Source of the DNA: Lihuaxuella thermophila
GTDB taxonomy: Bacteria; Bacillota; Bacilli; Thermoactinomycetales; Thermoactinomycetaceae
DNA length: 64,000 bases
Assembly (NCBI RefSeq): GCF_900110165.1
Contig: NZ_FOCQ01000004.1
Coordinates: 186,001 to 250,000 of the forward strand
Direction: 5' to 3'
In this document: one piece after another, positions 36,365 to 44,591 of the stretch
Position numbering within the stretch: the stretch's first letter is position 1
How the letters are laid out: each line of letters starts with the position of its first letter
Made by a program: the position numbers and the translations under genes
The notes under the pieces: model-generated
Database searches by the model: none
What the model was told of the DNA's origin: nothing
The model's input: the letters and a program-made list of their open reading frames with translations, nothing else

Positions 36365-36567
36365 AAACGGGGGATGCTTTTTCCTCTTATCCATCCATTC
36401 AGCCAATGATAAAAGAAGATTTAAAAATCCTTGCGCCAAGGCTTGGCAGCAGGGCTTTTTTTTGGACGAATTGCTCTTTGGAAATGCTGCCTGTTCTACT
36501 TCCTTCCAATTTCGGTGTAAAATAAGGGGAGAAAACGGTAAGTCATCGTAAAATGAGGTTGAACGCC

Positions 36568-38349
36568 ATGAAAATCGTATTATCTACATTAAATGCCAAA
36601 TATATCCATACCTCTCTGGCGCTGCGCTATCTGAAGGCCTACAGCGGCAGAGACTTTGACATTGAAATTGCCGAGTATACGATTAAAGATCCGGCGATGA
36701 ATATCGTATCGGACTTGTATGGCCGCGGACCGGATCTTGTCGGTTTCTCCTGTTATATCTGGAACATAGAAGAAACGATTACGGTCATCGATATGCTGAA
36801 AAAAGTAAAACCGGATCTAAAAATCGTGCTGGGCGGCCCGGAAGTATCCTATGACACGGGATATTGGATGGAGCGCTTACCCCAGGTAGATTTTATCGTG
36901 ATGGGAGAAGGAGAGGAAACCTTTCACCATTTGCTCACTGAATTATCCGGCGAGCAAAAGTTTCACTATGTCTTCGGGCTTGCATACCGCAAAGGAGAGG
37001 AAATCCTGCTCAATCCGCCGCGCCCCAAATTGAATTTGGCAGAGCTGCCGTCCCCGCATCGGTTTCCGGAAGACATCCCTCATCTTCCCAACCGGGTGAT
37101 CTATTTTGAGACAAGCCGGGGCTGTCCGTTCAGTTGCCAGTTCTGTCTGTCCAGTATTGAAGTAGGGGTGCGTTATTTTGATATCGAGCGGACCAAGCAG
37201 GATTTGCTGTACTTGATAGAACATGGAGCAAAGCTGATCAAGTTCGTGGATCGGACATTTAATATCAAGCGTGACTATGCCATGGAAATCTTTCAATTTC
37301 TGATTGAAAACCATCGGGGGTGCGTCTTTCAATTTGAAATCACGGCCGACATTATGAGACCGGAGGTGCTGGATTTTCTGTCAGAAAATGCGCCGCCCGG
37401 CATTTTCCGTTTTGAGATCGGGGTTCAGTCTACCAATGATCCGACCAATGAGGCCGTCAAGCGTCGGCAAAACTTTGCCAAATTGGCCCGGACGGTGACC
37501 AAAATCAAAGAAAGCGGCAAGATTGCCCAACACCTTGACCTGATCGCCGGTCTCCCGCTGGAGGACTACCAAACGTTTAAGAAAACGTTCAACGATGTGT
37601 TCGCGCTCCGGCCGGAAGAGCTTCAGCTCGGTTTCCTTAAAATGCTCCGTGGAACGGGAATGCGTCTGAATGCTGAAAAATACAACTATGTCTATATGGA
37701 AAGAGCCCCTTATGAAATCCTGGGCAACGATGTTCTTCCCTTTTCCGATCTCGTGCGGATCAAGCGGGTGGAAGACGTGCTCGAAAAATATTGGAATGCC
37801 CACCGGATGGATCATACGCTGGAGTTTTTAATCGAGCATGAATTTGCGTCTCCATTTGACTTCTTCCAGGAGTTCGGCGACTACTGGGAAGTCCGGGGAT
37901 GGCAAAAAATCGGGCATCAACTGGAAGACTTGTTCATCCGGTTAAGAGATTTTCTGGAACACCGGGGTACGAAGCGGATGGATATCATTCTTGGTTTGAT
38001 GAAGTACGATTATTATTTGAATCATAAACAAAGACCGCGCAAGGGTTGGTGGAACTTTACCCTGAACAAGGAACACCATGCTGCCCTGCTCCGCCGGGCC
38101 GCGGAACAACCGGAGCGCGTGTCCGGGGATTTTTGTGAGCTGGGCTTGACAGAACGGGATCTGCATAAGCATGCCGTGGTCGAAGTCCTGCCGTTTGATC
38201 TGGACACTTTCCTGAAAAGCGGGGAATTGTTGGAGCAGAAGACAGCTTTGTTTGCGGTATATCGCCCCGGCGAAAGGGTACGTTGCTATACGATGAAGTT
38301 GGACCCGCAACTCGTACAGAGCGATTGGCGGTTACAAGGGAATGGTTGA
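36568..38349 (+). CDS. B12-binding-domain radical SAM protein (DUF4080 type)
   Basis: A 593-residue protein. Residues 1-125 are a cobalamin-binding Rossmann domain. Residues about 175-400 are a radical SAM barrel with the cluster motif CPFSCQFC (Cys 186, 190, 193) and a FEIGVQSTND segment. The remaining C-terminal part (GWWNFTLNKEHHAALLRRA) fits DUF4080. It is a common single gene in Bacilli of unknown substrate. ATG 36568 has GAGGT 8 nt upstream; an earlier in-frame start at 36553 lacks a ribosome site. Confidence 0.88.
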   Translation: MKIVLSTLNAKYIHTSLALRYLKAYSGRDFDIEIAEYTIKDPAMNIVSDLYGRGPDLVGFSCYIWNIEETITVIDMLKKVKPDLKIVLGGPEVSYDTGYWMERLPQVDFIVMGEGEETFHHLLTELSGEQKFHYVFGLAYRKGEEILLNPPRPKLNLAELPSPHRFPEDIPHLPNRVIYFETSRGCPFSCQFCLSSIEVGVRYFDIERTKQDLLYLIEHGAKLIKFVDRTFNIKRDYAMEIFQFLIENHRGCVFQFEITADIMRPEVLDFLSENAPPGIFRFEIGVQSTNDPTNEAVKRRQNFAKLARTVTKIKESGKIAQHLDLIAGLPLEDYQTFKKTFNDVFALRPEELQLGFLKMLRGTGMRLNAEKYNYVYMERAPYEILGNDVLPFSDLVRIKRVEDVLEKYWNAHRMDHTLEFLIEHEFASPFDFFQEFGDYWEVRGWQKIGHQLEDLFIRLRDFLEHRGTKRMDIILGLMKYDYYLNHKQRPRKGWWNFTLNKEHHAALLRRAAEQPERVSGDFCELGLTERDLHKHAVVEVLPFDLDTFLKSGELLEQKTALFAVYRPGERVRCYTMKLDPQLVQSDWRLQGNG

Positions 38350-38434
38350 GGGGCTGTGTTTGGGTGGATCTTGGATCCCAAGTGGGGGGTATTTCTTGAA
38401 AAAACCATAGCTGTATGGGGAGGAGTTTCATTCC

Positions 38435-39292
38435 TTGCGCAAAGTTCTCATCCCTTTGATCCTGTTGATTACAGCGGGAAACATCTGCTGGTATGTATAT
38501 GACCAGACCAGGCTCTACTGGGAAACCCATGAAGTGAGGGAATTCCGTGTTCCGGGCAAATGGGCTCCCCACTATTTGGCAACCGCTAAAAAATATCGGG
38601 TGTCCTGGTTTTATCTTGCCTCGATCGATGAAGTCAGGACAGGATATGAAAAGGTGAGCCGAAAATCGATTGAAAATCATGCACGGCAACTGAGAAAATT
38701 GCTGGATCGGAAAGAAGATACACCTCAACACGTGGAACAGGCACTTTTGCAGCTCTATCCGCGCCAAGATGTGATCCGGATGATGCAGATTGCCGACTCT
38801 TACGCATGGGAAGCAGCTCCGCTTTCCAAGGATTATCAGTTTCCGTTTCGACGACAAGACCGTCACAAGGTTGCTTATTCCGACACCTGGGGAGAAAGCC
38901 GGACTTACGGAGGCAAGCGGAAACACGAAGGCATTGATTTAATGGCCCCGAAAGGAACTCCGGTGGTTTCTGTAGCCGATGGAGAGGTCATCCGAAAAGG
39001 CTGGAATCGCCTGGGAGGATGGCGCCTTCTGGTGCAGGATGCCGATCATCCATATATTTACTACTATTACGCCCACTTCAGTAAATATGCGAAAAACATC
39101 GAAGAGGGAGACAAAGTGAAAAAGGGGCAAACCATTGGTTATGTGGGGGACAGCGGCTACGGCCCGGAGGGAACCACTGGTAAATTTCGGCCGCATTTGC
39201 ATTTTGGGATGTATGTGAGGGAAGGCATGTTTTCCATTCAGCGGGATGCCGTCAACCCTTTTCCATTTTTACGGGTATGGGATGAGAAATGA
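38435..39292 (+). CDS. Membrane-anchored M23-family metallopeptidase
   Basis: A 285-residue protein starting with an uncleaved-signal-like helix (VLIPLILLITAGNICWYVY, residues 4-22). The C-terminal LytM/M23 domain has KHEGIDLMAPKG (zinc His and Asp), YYYYAHFSKY and the HLHFGMYV motif. Such enzymes cut peptidoglycan cross-bridges or stem peptides, often in sporulation. TTG 38435 has GGAGGAG about 10 nt upstream. Confidence 0.88.
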   Translation: MRKVLIPLILLITAGNICWYVYDQTRLYWETHEVREFRVPGKWAPHYLATAKKYRVSWFYLASIDEVRTGYEKVSRKSIENHARQLRKLLDRKEDTPQHVEQALLQLYPRQDVIRMMQIADSYAWEAAPLSKDYQFPFRRQDRHKVAYSDTWGESRTYGGKRKHEGIDLMAPKGTPVVSVADGEVIRKGWNRLGGWRLLVQDADHPYIYYYYAHFSKYAKNIEEGDKVKKGQTIGYVGDSGYGPEGTTGKFRPHLHFGMYVREGMFSIQRDAVNPFPFLRVWDEK

Positions 39293-39340
39293 TTTTCCGT
39301 CCTGTTTACAGTTCCAAATGACCGGAAAGAGGTGAATGCC

Positions 39341-40207
39341 ATGGACGGGTCCATCTCTGAAGCGTTAACCCGGCTCGGCGACCGATCCCGCCCCGGACAA
39401 ATCCGCCCTTTATCGGGAGGGTGCATAAATCAGGCGTTTTATGTTCAAACCGGAAACAGCGAATACTTCGTCAAAACCAACGAAAGAGCGGGCAGGGACT
39501 TTTTTCAAAAAGAAGCGGAGGGCTTGAGGCTGCTGGGGAATGCTCAAGCGATACAGGTTCCGAACGTGTACGGGTATTTCTATTTTGAGGAGACGGAAAC
39601 CTCTGTCCTGGTGTTGGAGTGGGTTGAGGGGAACAAAAACAGCCGGACGGAGGAACAGTTAGGCAGAGGAGTGGCCGGGCTGCATCAAACGTACGGCGGG
39701 GCCTTTGGGTTGGAAGCAGATAACTATATCGGTTCACTGCCTCAGGTCAACCAGTGGCAAGATGACTGGATCGCTTTTTACCGTGAACAGAGATTGGGCG
39801 TACAGGCGGCATTGGCGGAACAACAGGGGTATATGCATCCCGGCCGGTTCAAGAAATTGCAGAAGTTGATGGATCGTCTGGAAGAGTGGCTGCCGGATCA
39901 CGTCAAGCCTTCCCTGATTCATGGGGATCTTTGGAGCGGCAATTGGATCACCGGACCCGGCGGGGAACCTTATTTAATCGATCCAGCGGTCTGTTTCGCC
40001 CATTTTGAGCTGGAATTGGCTTTTACCGAGTTGTTTGGGGGCTTTTCCGAAAAATTTTACCGGGCCTATGATGAAGTCAATCCGGTAAGTGAGGGCTACC
40101 AGGACAGAAAGCAGCTTTATCAGCTTTATTATCTGCTGGTTCACCTGAATGTGTTTGGCGAATCCTACGGCAGTGCGGTCGACCGGGTTCTGGAGTATTA
40201 TGTATAA
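39341..40207 (+). CDS. Fructosamine/ketosamine kinase family protein
   Basis: A 288-residue kinase of the FN3K family, related to aminoglycoside phosphotransferases. Motifs: RPLSGGCINQAFYV-like glycine loop, YFVKTNE (lysine), the catalytic loop SLIHGDLWSGNW and DPAVCFAHFELELAFTELFGGF. These enzymes phosphorylate glycated lysine to start deglycation. ATG 39341 follows AAGAGGTG by 7 nt. It is 48 nt from the M23 gene and 51 nt before the Cmr2-like gene, with no obvious promoter, so a shared transcript is possible. Confidence 0.88.
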   Translation: MDGSISEALTRLGDRSRPGQIRPLSGGCINQAFYVQTGNSEYFVKTNERAGRDFFQKEAEGLRLLGNAQAIQVPNVYGYFYFEETETSVLVLEWVEGNKNSRTEEQLGRGVAGLHQTYGGAFGLEADNYIGSLPQVNQWQDDWIAFYREQRLGVQAALAEQQGYMHPGRFKKLQKLMDRLEEWLPDHVKPSLIHGDLWSGNWITGPGGEPYLIDPAVCFAHFELELAFTELFGGFSEKFYRAYDEVNPVSEGYQDRKQLYQLYYLLVHLNVFGESYGSAVDRVLEYYV

Positions 40208-40258
40208 AATATCTTGTTGGGATTAGCGTGGATCCTGCACAAAAAGAAGAGGAGTAAA

Positions 40259-41503
40259 ATGGCCAACAAAATTTTTCATTTCAAATTGATTCCCGCAAAA
40301 CATTTTATCCTTAGCTCAGAATTGCCGACAGATTATATGAGCGGTTCTTTTTTGGTCTCCTATTTGGTCGGAGTGGCGATCCAAAAAGTGATCGAGCAAG
40401 GAGGAAAAATGATTTTGCCGCTCACTGCCGATCCGGAAAGCCGGGAAGCGGCGCATCCGATTTTGCATGCCATTCGGGGCCGTGACCGCAATCAGCCCCG
40501 GGAACCGTGGATTGGAACCATCCCCAACTATTTCAAGGCAGAGGTCCCCTCCTCCTTCGATCCTCACATCTGTATATCCGCCTTAAAGAAAACCTGGTTG
40601 AAAATCGCCAACTCCATCTGGGAGAAGGTCATACAGGATGTTTCGTGTTTGGGTGAGAATACGAACAAAATATGGAAGAAACAAATCCGCAGTTACTGGC
40701 AGGTTTATTGGGGCTTTGGTTCCGAACATGACGCTATGTTAAGGAGGAGTTTATGGAATACATATGTGTTTCAGAGTGAAACCGGCCCCGGTTGTTCGAT
40801 GTTTGACCATTTGCGGGAGCTGTCCGGACACAGGGATGAAACCCGGCGGGAAAAGTTTTGGAAAGCAATGAATGAGCAGTTGCGCTTGCAGTTGAAACAG
40901 CAAGCGTGGCCGGGGCCCTTCCTGCATCGCGGAAGCCAATTGAGCGCCCTGGGATTGGTCAAGAGGTTATTCCCGCTTTTTTCGGAAGAAATCGTCGGCT
41001 GGCCCACACCGGACTTAAAAGTAAACGAAAAAATGTCCCCTTCCGCCTTGATGTTGATTGATTGCGACCGTGCCGGCGAAATGATCTCATCCAACCGCAG
41101 ACTGAGTTATCTCCTCTCTAAATTCCTCAGAAACATGATCCGGGACGTGACCGAATATGGAGGCAAGGTTATCTATGCCGGGGGAGACGAGTGTTTGATT
41201 CAATCTCCCGTTCACGCGGGTGTCAGGTTGGCACGGATTTTAAGGAACAAATATACCTGGTTATGTGTCAATGAGTTGGATCTCTACGGAACGATGTCCG
41301 CGTCCATTTTATTGATTTATGACGAAAGAAAACTCAACCAGTCCGTCCACTATTTAAAATGGACGTTGAAGTACCTGGTCAAAGAGCGATATGGCGGGGA
41401 TGGTTTTATCGTAAGCTCTTGGTTGTATAAGCAACCGCAAATCCTGCGTCGATGCAATTGGGATGACCCGTGTGGCTGGGACGAAACCATTCAAATGAAC
41501 TGA
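40259..41503 (+). CDS. Short Cas10/Cmr2-like polymerase (type III signalling enzyme), no HD domain
   Basis: A 414-residue protein with GAGGAG 6 nt upstream. It follows Cmr2 from just after the HD domain to the second palm. Residues 3-48 match the Cmr2 N-terminal segment (SGSFLVSYLVGVAIQKVIEQGG), 86-97 the GTIPNYFKAEVP segment, and 226-239 SQLSALGLVKRLFP. The palm has LIDCD (266-270) and the active-site hairpin VIYAGGDECLI with GGDE at 308-311, then TMSASILLIY. Both acidic metal sites are kept, so synthesis of cyclic oligonucleotides from ATP is plausible. The HD nuclease domain is absent, and only Cys 179 remains of the usual zinc finger. Full Cmr2 is 600-1000 residues. Family assignment is by eye. 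Confidence 0.78.
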   Translation: MANKIFHFKLIPAKHFILSSELPTDYMSGSFLVSYLVGVAIQKVIEQGGKMILPLTADPESREAAHPILHAIRGRDRNQPREPWIGTIPNYFKAEVPSSFDPHICISALKKTWLKIANSIWEKVIQDVSCLGENTNKIWKKQIRSYWQVYWGFGSEHDAMLRRSLWNTYVFQSETGPGCSMFDHLRELSGHRDETRREKFWKAMNEQLRLQLKQQAWPGPFLHRGSQLSALGLVKRLFPLFSEEIVGWPTPDLKVNEKMSPSALMLIDCDRAGEMISSNRRLSYLLSKFLRNMIRDVTEYGGKVIYAGGDECLIQSPVHAGVRLARILRNKYTWLCVNELDLYGTMSASILLIYDERKLNQSVHYLKWTLKYLVKERYGGDGFIVSSWLYKQPQILRRCNWDDPCGWDETIQMN

Positions 41504-41511
41504 GGATGATT

Positions 41512-42441
41512 ATGATTCGTGTGTTAAGAGTGGAGCTTTGTATAGAGGATTTATTTTTCCATCCGCACTTGTTCTCTTTTCAAGACGATCTGGTCACGAA
41601 TATACAAACTTATGTGGAGCGCAGTCGTTTACATCTGATGCAAAAGTTGGGGAAACGGATCTGGAAGATCACGGGTCCGTGTTACTCTTATCAAAATGAG
41701 TCTGTGTACCCCCTCCCGAGAGTGTTTTACGGTCCCGACTCACACAGGCCCGCTCACGGCGAAGCGTTTGATATGATTCACCCGGGAAAGCCTGTTGCCT
41801 GTGATCTCGGGCAAAAACTGCTGCCGGTTGTGTCAGATCGGGATTTTCCCGATCAAGGTTCGATTTTAAAAGGATGGATCACCAGAAGAGGGTTGGAGGC
41901 TCTACGAGCGAATCAACAGCCGGATATAAAAGATATCCATCTGGCCAAAAAAATTTTTTCATCTGTGTTTGATCCTCCATCCCGCGGTTTCGGAAATCTA
42001 AAAGTAATTTTTTACGTTCACATGAGAGATTTTCCTTCCCAAGAAGTTTTAAAAGAATTAAAACAGGAAAAGAAATATAAAATTCGTATTAGTAATATAG
42101 AGAAAAACTATTTTTCCTTTGCGAAAGGAGATGTGTTTCCGGCAAAGGGCATTTTTATTTCATTAATGACCTCGATGATCACCGACCGGGTCAAGGAAGT
42201 ATTGTTGAACGGCCCGCTTCCTTTATCTTTGCCTTGCATTTCGGCCAGTACGCCTTGGCCCTTACGGCTGTTCGTCAGAAGAAAGCAAAAGAAATTCTAC
42301 CTCATCCCGGAAGGCAGCACTTGGTTTTATTACAGCGATTCCAGGTTAATGCGCGAACTTCAGCAATTGAAAAGAAACGGAGCGGGTGAATGGACGGTAT
42401 ACGGATATGGAAAATGTTTCGCGGGCCCTTGGGGAGGATGA
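41512..42441 (+). CDS. Cmr3-like RAMP (Cas5-group) protein
   Basis: A 309-residue protein; ATG 41512 has GAGG 6 nt upstream and lies 8 nt after the Cmr2-like stop. It parallels Cmr3: an N-terminal beta strand with DLFF (residues 13-16), SVYPLPRVFYGP (64-75), GWITRRGLEALR (121-132), a central DPPSRGFGNLKVIFYVH segment, then LIPEGSTWFYY (264-274; Cmr3 has VPAGSVYYF here) and a glycine-rich end GYGKCFAGPWGG. In type III-B complexes Cmr3 binds Cmr2 and the 5' tag of the crRNA, so pairing with a Cmr2-like gene supports the call. Local base content is more AT-rich than that of neighbours. Confidence 0.68.
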   Translation: MIRVLRVELCIEDLFFHPHLFSFQDDLVTNIQTYVERSRLHLMQKLGKRIWKITGPCYSYQNESVYPLPRVFYGPDSHRPAHGEAFDMIHPGKPVACDLGQKLLPVVSDRDFPDQGSILKGWITRRGLEALRANQQPDIKDIHLAKKIFSSVFDPPSRGFGNLKVIFYVHMRDFPSQEVLKELKQEKKYKIRISNIEKNYFSFAKGDVFPAKGIFISLMTSMITDRVKEVLLNGPLPLSLPCISASTPWPLRLFVRRKQKKFYLIPEGSTWFYYSDSRLMRELQQLKRNGAGEWTVYGYGKCFAGPWGG

Positions 42442-42444
42442 AAA

Positions 42445-43281
42445 TTGAAACAGGTCATTATCTCTACCGTTGGAGTTTCCATGTTGACAAGAAATATCAA
42501 AGAAAAGGAGAAGTTAGGTCGGCTCAGAAGCGGGACAGTGGATCAATATCCGGAATTTACCGCCCTGATGAATGAACTGATGGACGAGCTGGAGCAGGCG
42601 GCGCTCCGGTATCGTTCATCCCCCAAACTTTTGGGTGCCGAGCTCAATAGTCTGGACAGGATCGGAGTGAACAAGGGGGATCAGCTATACTTTTTAACCA
42701 CCCATACGTTGGATGGAATGCTCGTCGGTGAGGCATTGAAAAAAATCGTGACCCGGTTTTGGGAAGTGGATGCCTATTATGAAACGGTTGAAGGGTTACA
42801 GGTACAAAATGCCGATGCGTTCTGTTATCTGGGACTGCCTCAATTGGTCAACAAGGTAACGGCGATTTTGGAAAAACATCCGGCAGATCAATATAGGCGA
42901 ATTTTTAATACGACAGGCGGATTTAAAGCGGTGTCGTTTTATATGACGATTTTGGGAATGTTGGAAGGGGTCACGGTTAAATATTTGTTTGAGAACTCTG
43001 ATCACATCATCGAAATGCCGGCTGCGCCCGTTTATTTTAATATCGAATCTTTTTACCGGTTGGGACGGGTGATCGAAAAAATGCTGAACGGGGCCATTCA
43101 TGAATCGGAACTGATTTGGCTCACAGGCCGATCCCGCCAACAGCTGAAGGGGGAGTTCAGCGATATTCTCGTCTGGCAACCGGACGGAACAGTCACTCTG
43201 TCTGCGTTGGCGCGAATCATTTATATCCGGTTGGTCTGGAACAACCCCGGCAAATTCATCATCAATTTTCCAAAAAAATAA
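42445..43281 (+). CDS. CARF-domain protein, APE2256 family (TIGR02619-like)
   Basis: A 278-residue protein starting 3 nt after the Cmr3-like stop. Residues 1-200 form a Rossmann-like CARF domain with the first-strand loop ISTVGVSML (6-14), the AELNSLDRI segment, and the ligand loop NTTGGFKA (155-162), the hallmark of the family. CARF domains bind cyclic oligoadenylate made by Cas10; APE2256-type members include effectors and ring nucleases. The last about 80 residues (from FYRLGRVIEKM) are an extra region with no recognised nuclease motif. It is either the sensor or the off-switch of the module. Confidence 0.78.
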   Translation: MKQVIISTVGVSMLTRNIKEKEKLGRLRSGTVDQYPEFTALMNELMDELEQAALRYRSSPKLLGAELNSLDRIGVNKGDQLYFLTTHTLDGMLVGEALKKIVTRFWEVDAYYETVEGLQVQNADAFCYLGLPQLVNKVTAILEKHPADQYRRIFNTTGGFKAVSFYMTILGMLEGVTVKYLFENSDHIIEMPAAPVYFNIESFYRLGRVIEKMLNGAIHESELIWLTGRSRQQLKGEFSDILVWQPDGTVTLSALARIIYIRLVWNNPGKFIINFPKK

Positions 43282-43307
43282 TGGTTCTGAAATGGGAGTC
43301 AAGCCAA

Positions 43308-44204
43308 ATGGAGGAACAGTACAAAAAATTTCTCATTGTTTCAACCTTGAGCGTGATCTTATGCCTGATTTTGATCTTTGGAGTCTATATTCTCCCGATC
43401 AGTCCGAAGCTTATCATTAAAACGGAGAGCTCGGACCAGATCGCAAACCAGATCGCCTACATGAATTTTCTGCTCACTTTCTTGGCGACGCTGGGTACGG
43501 TCACCGGACTGGCGTTTGCTTTATACGGCTACTATCAGACGCAAAAGATTCCGGAGTTAGTGAAAGACCAGGTAAGAAAACAAATCAATGTACAGATGAA
43601 TCAGGTAACCAATGAAATGAACGAAACGGTCAAAAAAAGTTTAAAGGCGCTGGTGCAGTTGTCAGAGAGGTCAGTGCTAGGCAGGCATAACTATGTCAAT
43701 CCCCTGTCTCCTTTATATGATATTGAAGAGGCGGAGCAGACATTTCCTGAACTTTGGGGATTGGAATACTTTAAAGCGATTTACAAATGGTATGAATCGT
43801 ACGACTTCAAAAACAAGAAGGATGAAGCGATCGCGCTCATGAAAAGCCATATTGAAAAGAACCCCGAACATATCAAGGCTTATATTTACTTGATTTTTTG
43901 GCATAAGATCAGCGGAAGCCACATCGAAGCCATCATCGTATTGCGGGACCTGTTAAAAGTACAACCCTCTCTTTGCTACGAAGAAGGGCTGTACCAGGAT
44001 TTGGACTGGAACAGCAGCAGGGAAATTGTGGAGTTCAGGAACAAGGTGTTATTTGATGCCGAGAAAAAGCTTTATGAAGCAGAAGGGAAATTGGACGAGT
44101 TTTTTGATTTCGGCAAACCTACTGTTTTAGAGGAAAAATTGCAGAAATACAGAGCGAATATGGAAATGGAGATCTTTAAGCGCAAATATTTTTATGCTCG
44201 CTAG
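43308..44204 (+). CDS. Two-helix membrane protein with coiled coil and TPR-like domain (candidate effector)
   Basis: A 298-residue protein; ATG 43308 has GGGAG 8 nt upstream and lies 26 nt after the CARF gene. Transmembrane helices are at about residues 8-30 and 52-74, joined by a short outside loop. A coiled coil (80-125, KDQVRKQINVQMNQV) and a helical TPR-like region (170-222, AIALMKSHIEKNPEHIKAY) follow and should be cytosolic. No enzyme motif is seen. Last in the cassette, it could be the membrane-acting effector or an anchor for the complex. I do not recognise a named family. Confidence 0.7.
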   Translation: MEEQYKKFLIVSTLSVILCLILIFGVYILPISPKLIIKTESSDQIANQIAYMNFLLTFLATLGTVTGLAFALYGYYQTQKIPELVKDQVRKQINVQMNQVTNEMNETVKKSLKALVQLSERSVLGRHNYVNPLSPLYDIEEAEQTFPELWGLEYFKAIYKWYESYDFKNKKDEAIALMKSHIEKNPEHIKAYIYLIFWHKISGSHIEAIIVLRDLLKVQPSLCYEEGLYQDLDWNSSREIVEFRNKVLFDAEKKLYEAEGKLDEFFDFGKPTVLEEKLQKYRANMEMEIFKRKYFYAR

Positions 44205-44212
44205 GATCAAAA

Positions 44213-44262
44213 GCAAATGCAATGGGCATTCCCCAAAGGCGGGACATGCCCCTTTTGCTGAA
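44213..44262. terminator. Imperfect hairpin between converging transcripts
   Basis: GCAAAT...GGGCAT pairs with ATGCCC..TTTTGC with internal mismatches. It is a possible terminator for both the cassette and the minus-strand gene. Confidence 0.45.
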
Positions 44263-44286
44263 ACCAACGTCCTCCGACGCAGCAGC

Positions 44287-44517
44287 TCAGTCCTGTTCGT
44301 TTTCAATCTGCCTTCTTGTTCGTTCGATCCGGTCCCTTTCTTCTGCGATGGCCAGATCGACGGCATTGTGCGTTAAAGATTCCAGGGGAAGGCCTTGAAA
44401 TTGTTCCACGGTTGGAGAAGGGTCGATTTCAATCCCGCCGACCGTGGTTCCGTGTTTGTCTTGCTCATTTTGATTATCCTTATTTTCCATTTCGAAATGC
44501 TGATCGCGTGTCTTCAA
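44287..44517 (-). CDS. Small acidic hydrophilic protein of unknown function
   Basis: A 76-residue product. The N-terminal third is polar (DNQNEQDKHG), the middle is VGGIEIDPSPTVEQF, and the C-terminal half is a helix AIAEERDRIERTRRQIENEQ with heptad character. TTG at 44517 lies 11 nt after GGAGG; an in-frame ATG at 44490 is an alternative. I do not recognise it. It lies downstream of the DUF2512 gene on the same strand. Confidence 0.55.
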   Translation of the reverse strand: MKTRDQHFEMENKDNQNEQDKHGTTVGGIEIDPSPTVEQFQGLPLESLTHNAVDLAIAEERDRIERTRRQIENEQD

Positions 44518-44591
44518 TGCCGAGTAAACCTCCGATGCTATTTATTTGTCAGGAGTCTTAGGGAAACCGCTCCTATGTTCTGCAAAGCGGA

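Noticed and set aside
40259-44204. Calling the cassette a known mCpol (Panoptes-type) system or a haloarchaeal RAMP module
   Set aside because: The polymerase keeps long Cmr2-specific segments outside the palm, a Cmr3-like gene is present, and a CARF protein is included. The layouts do not match as I know them.
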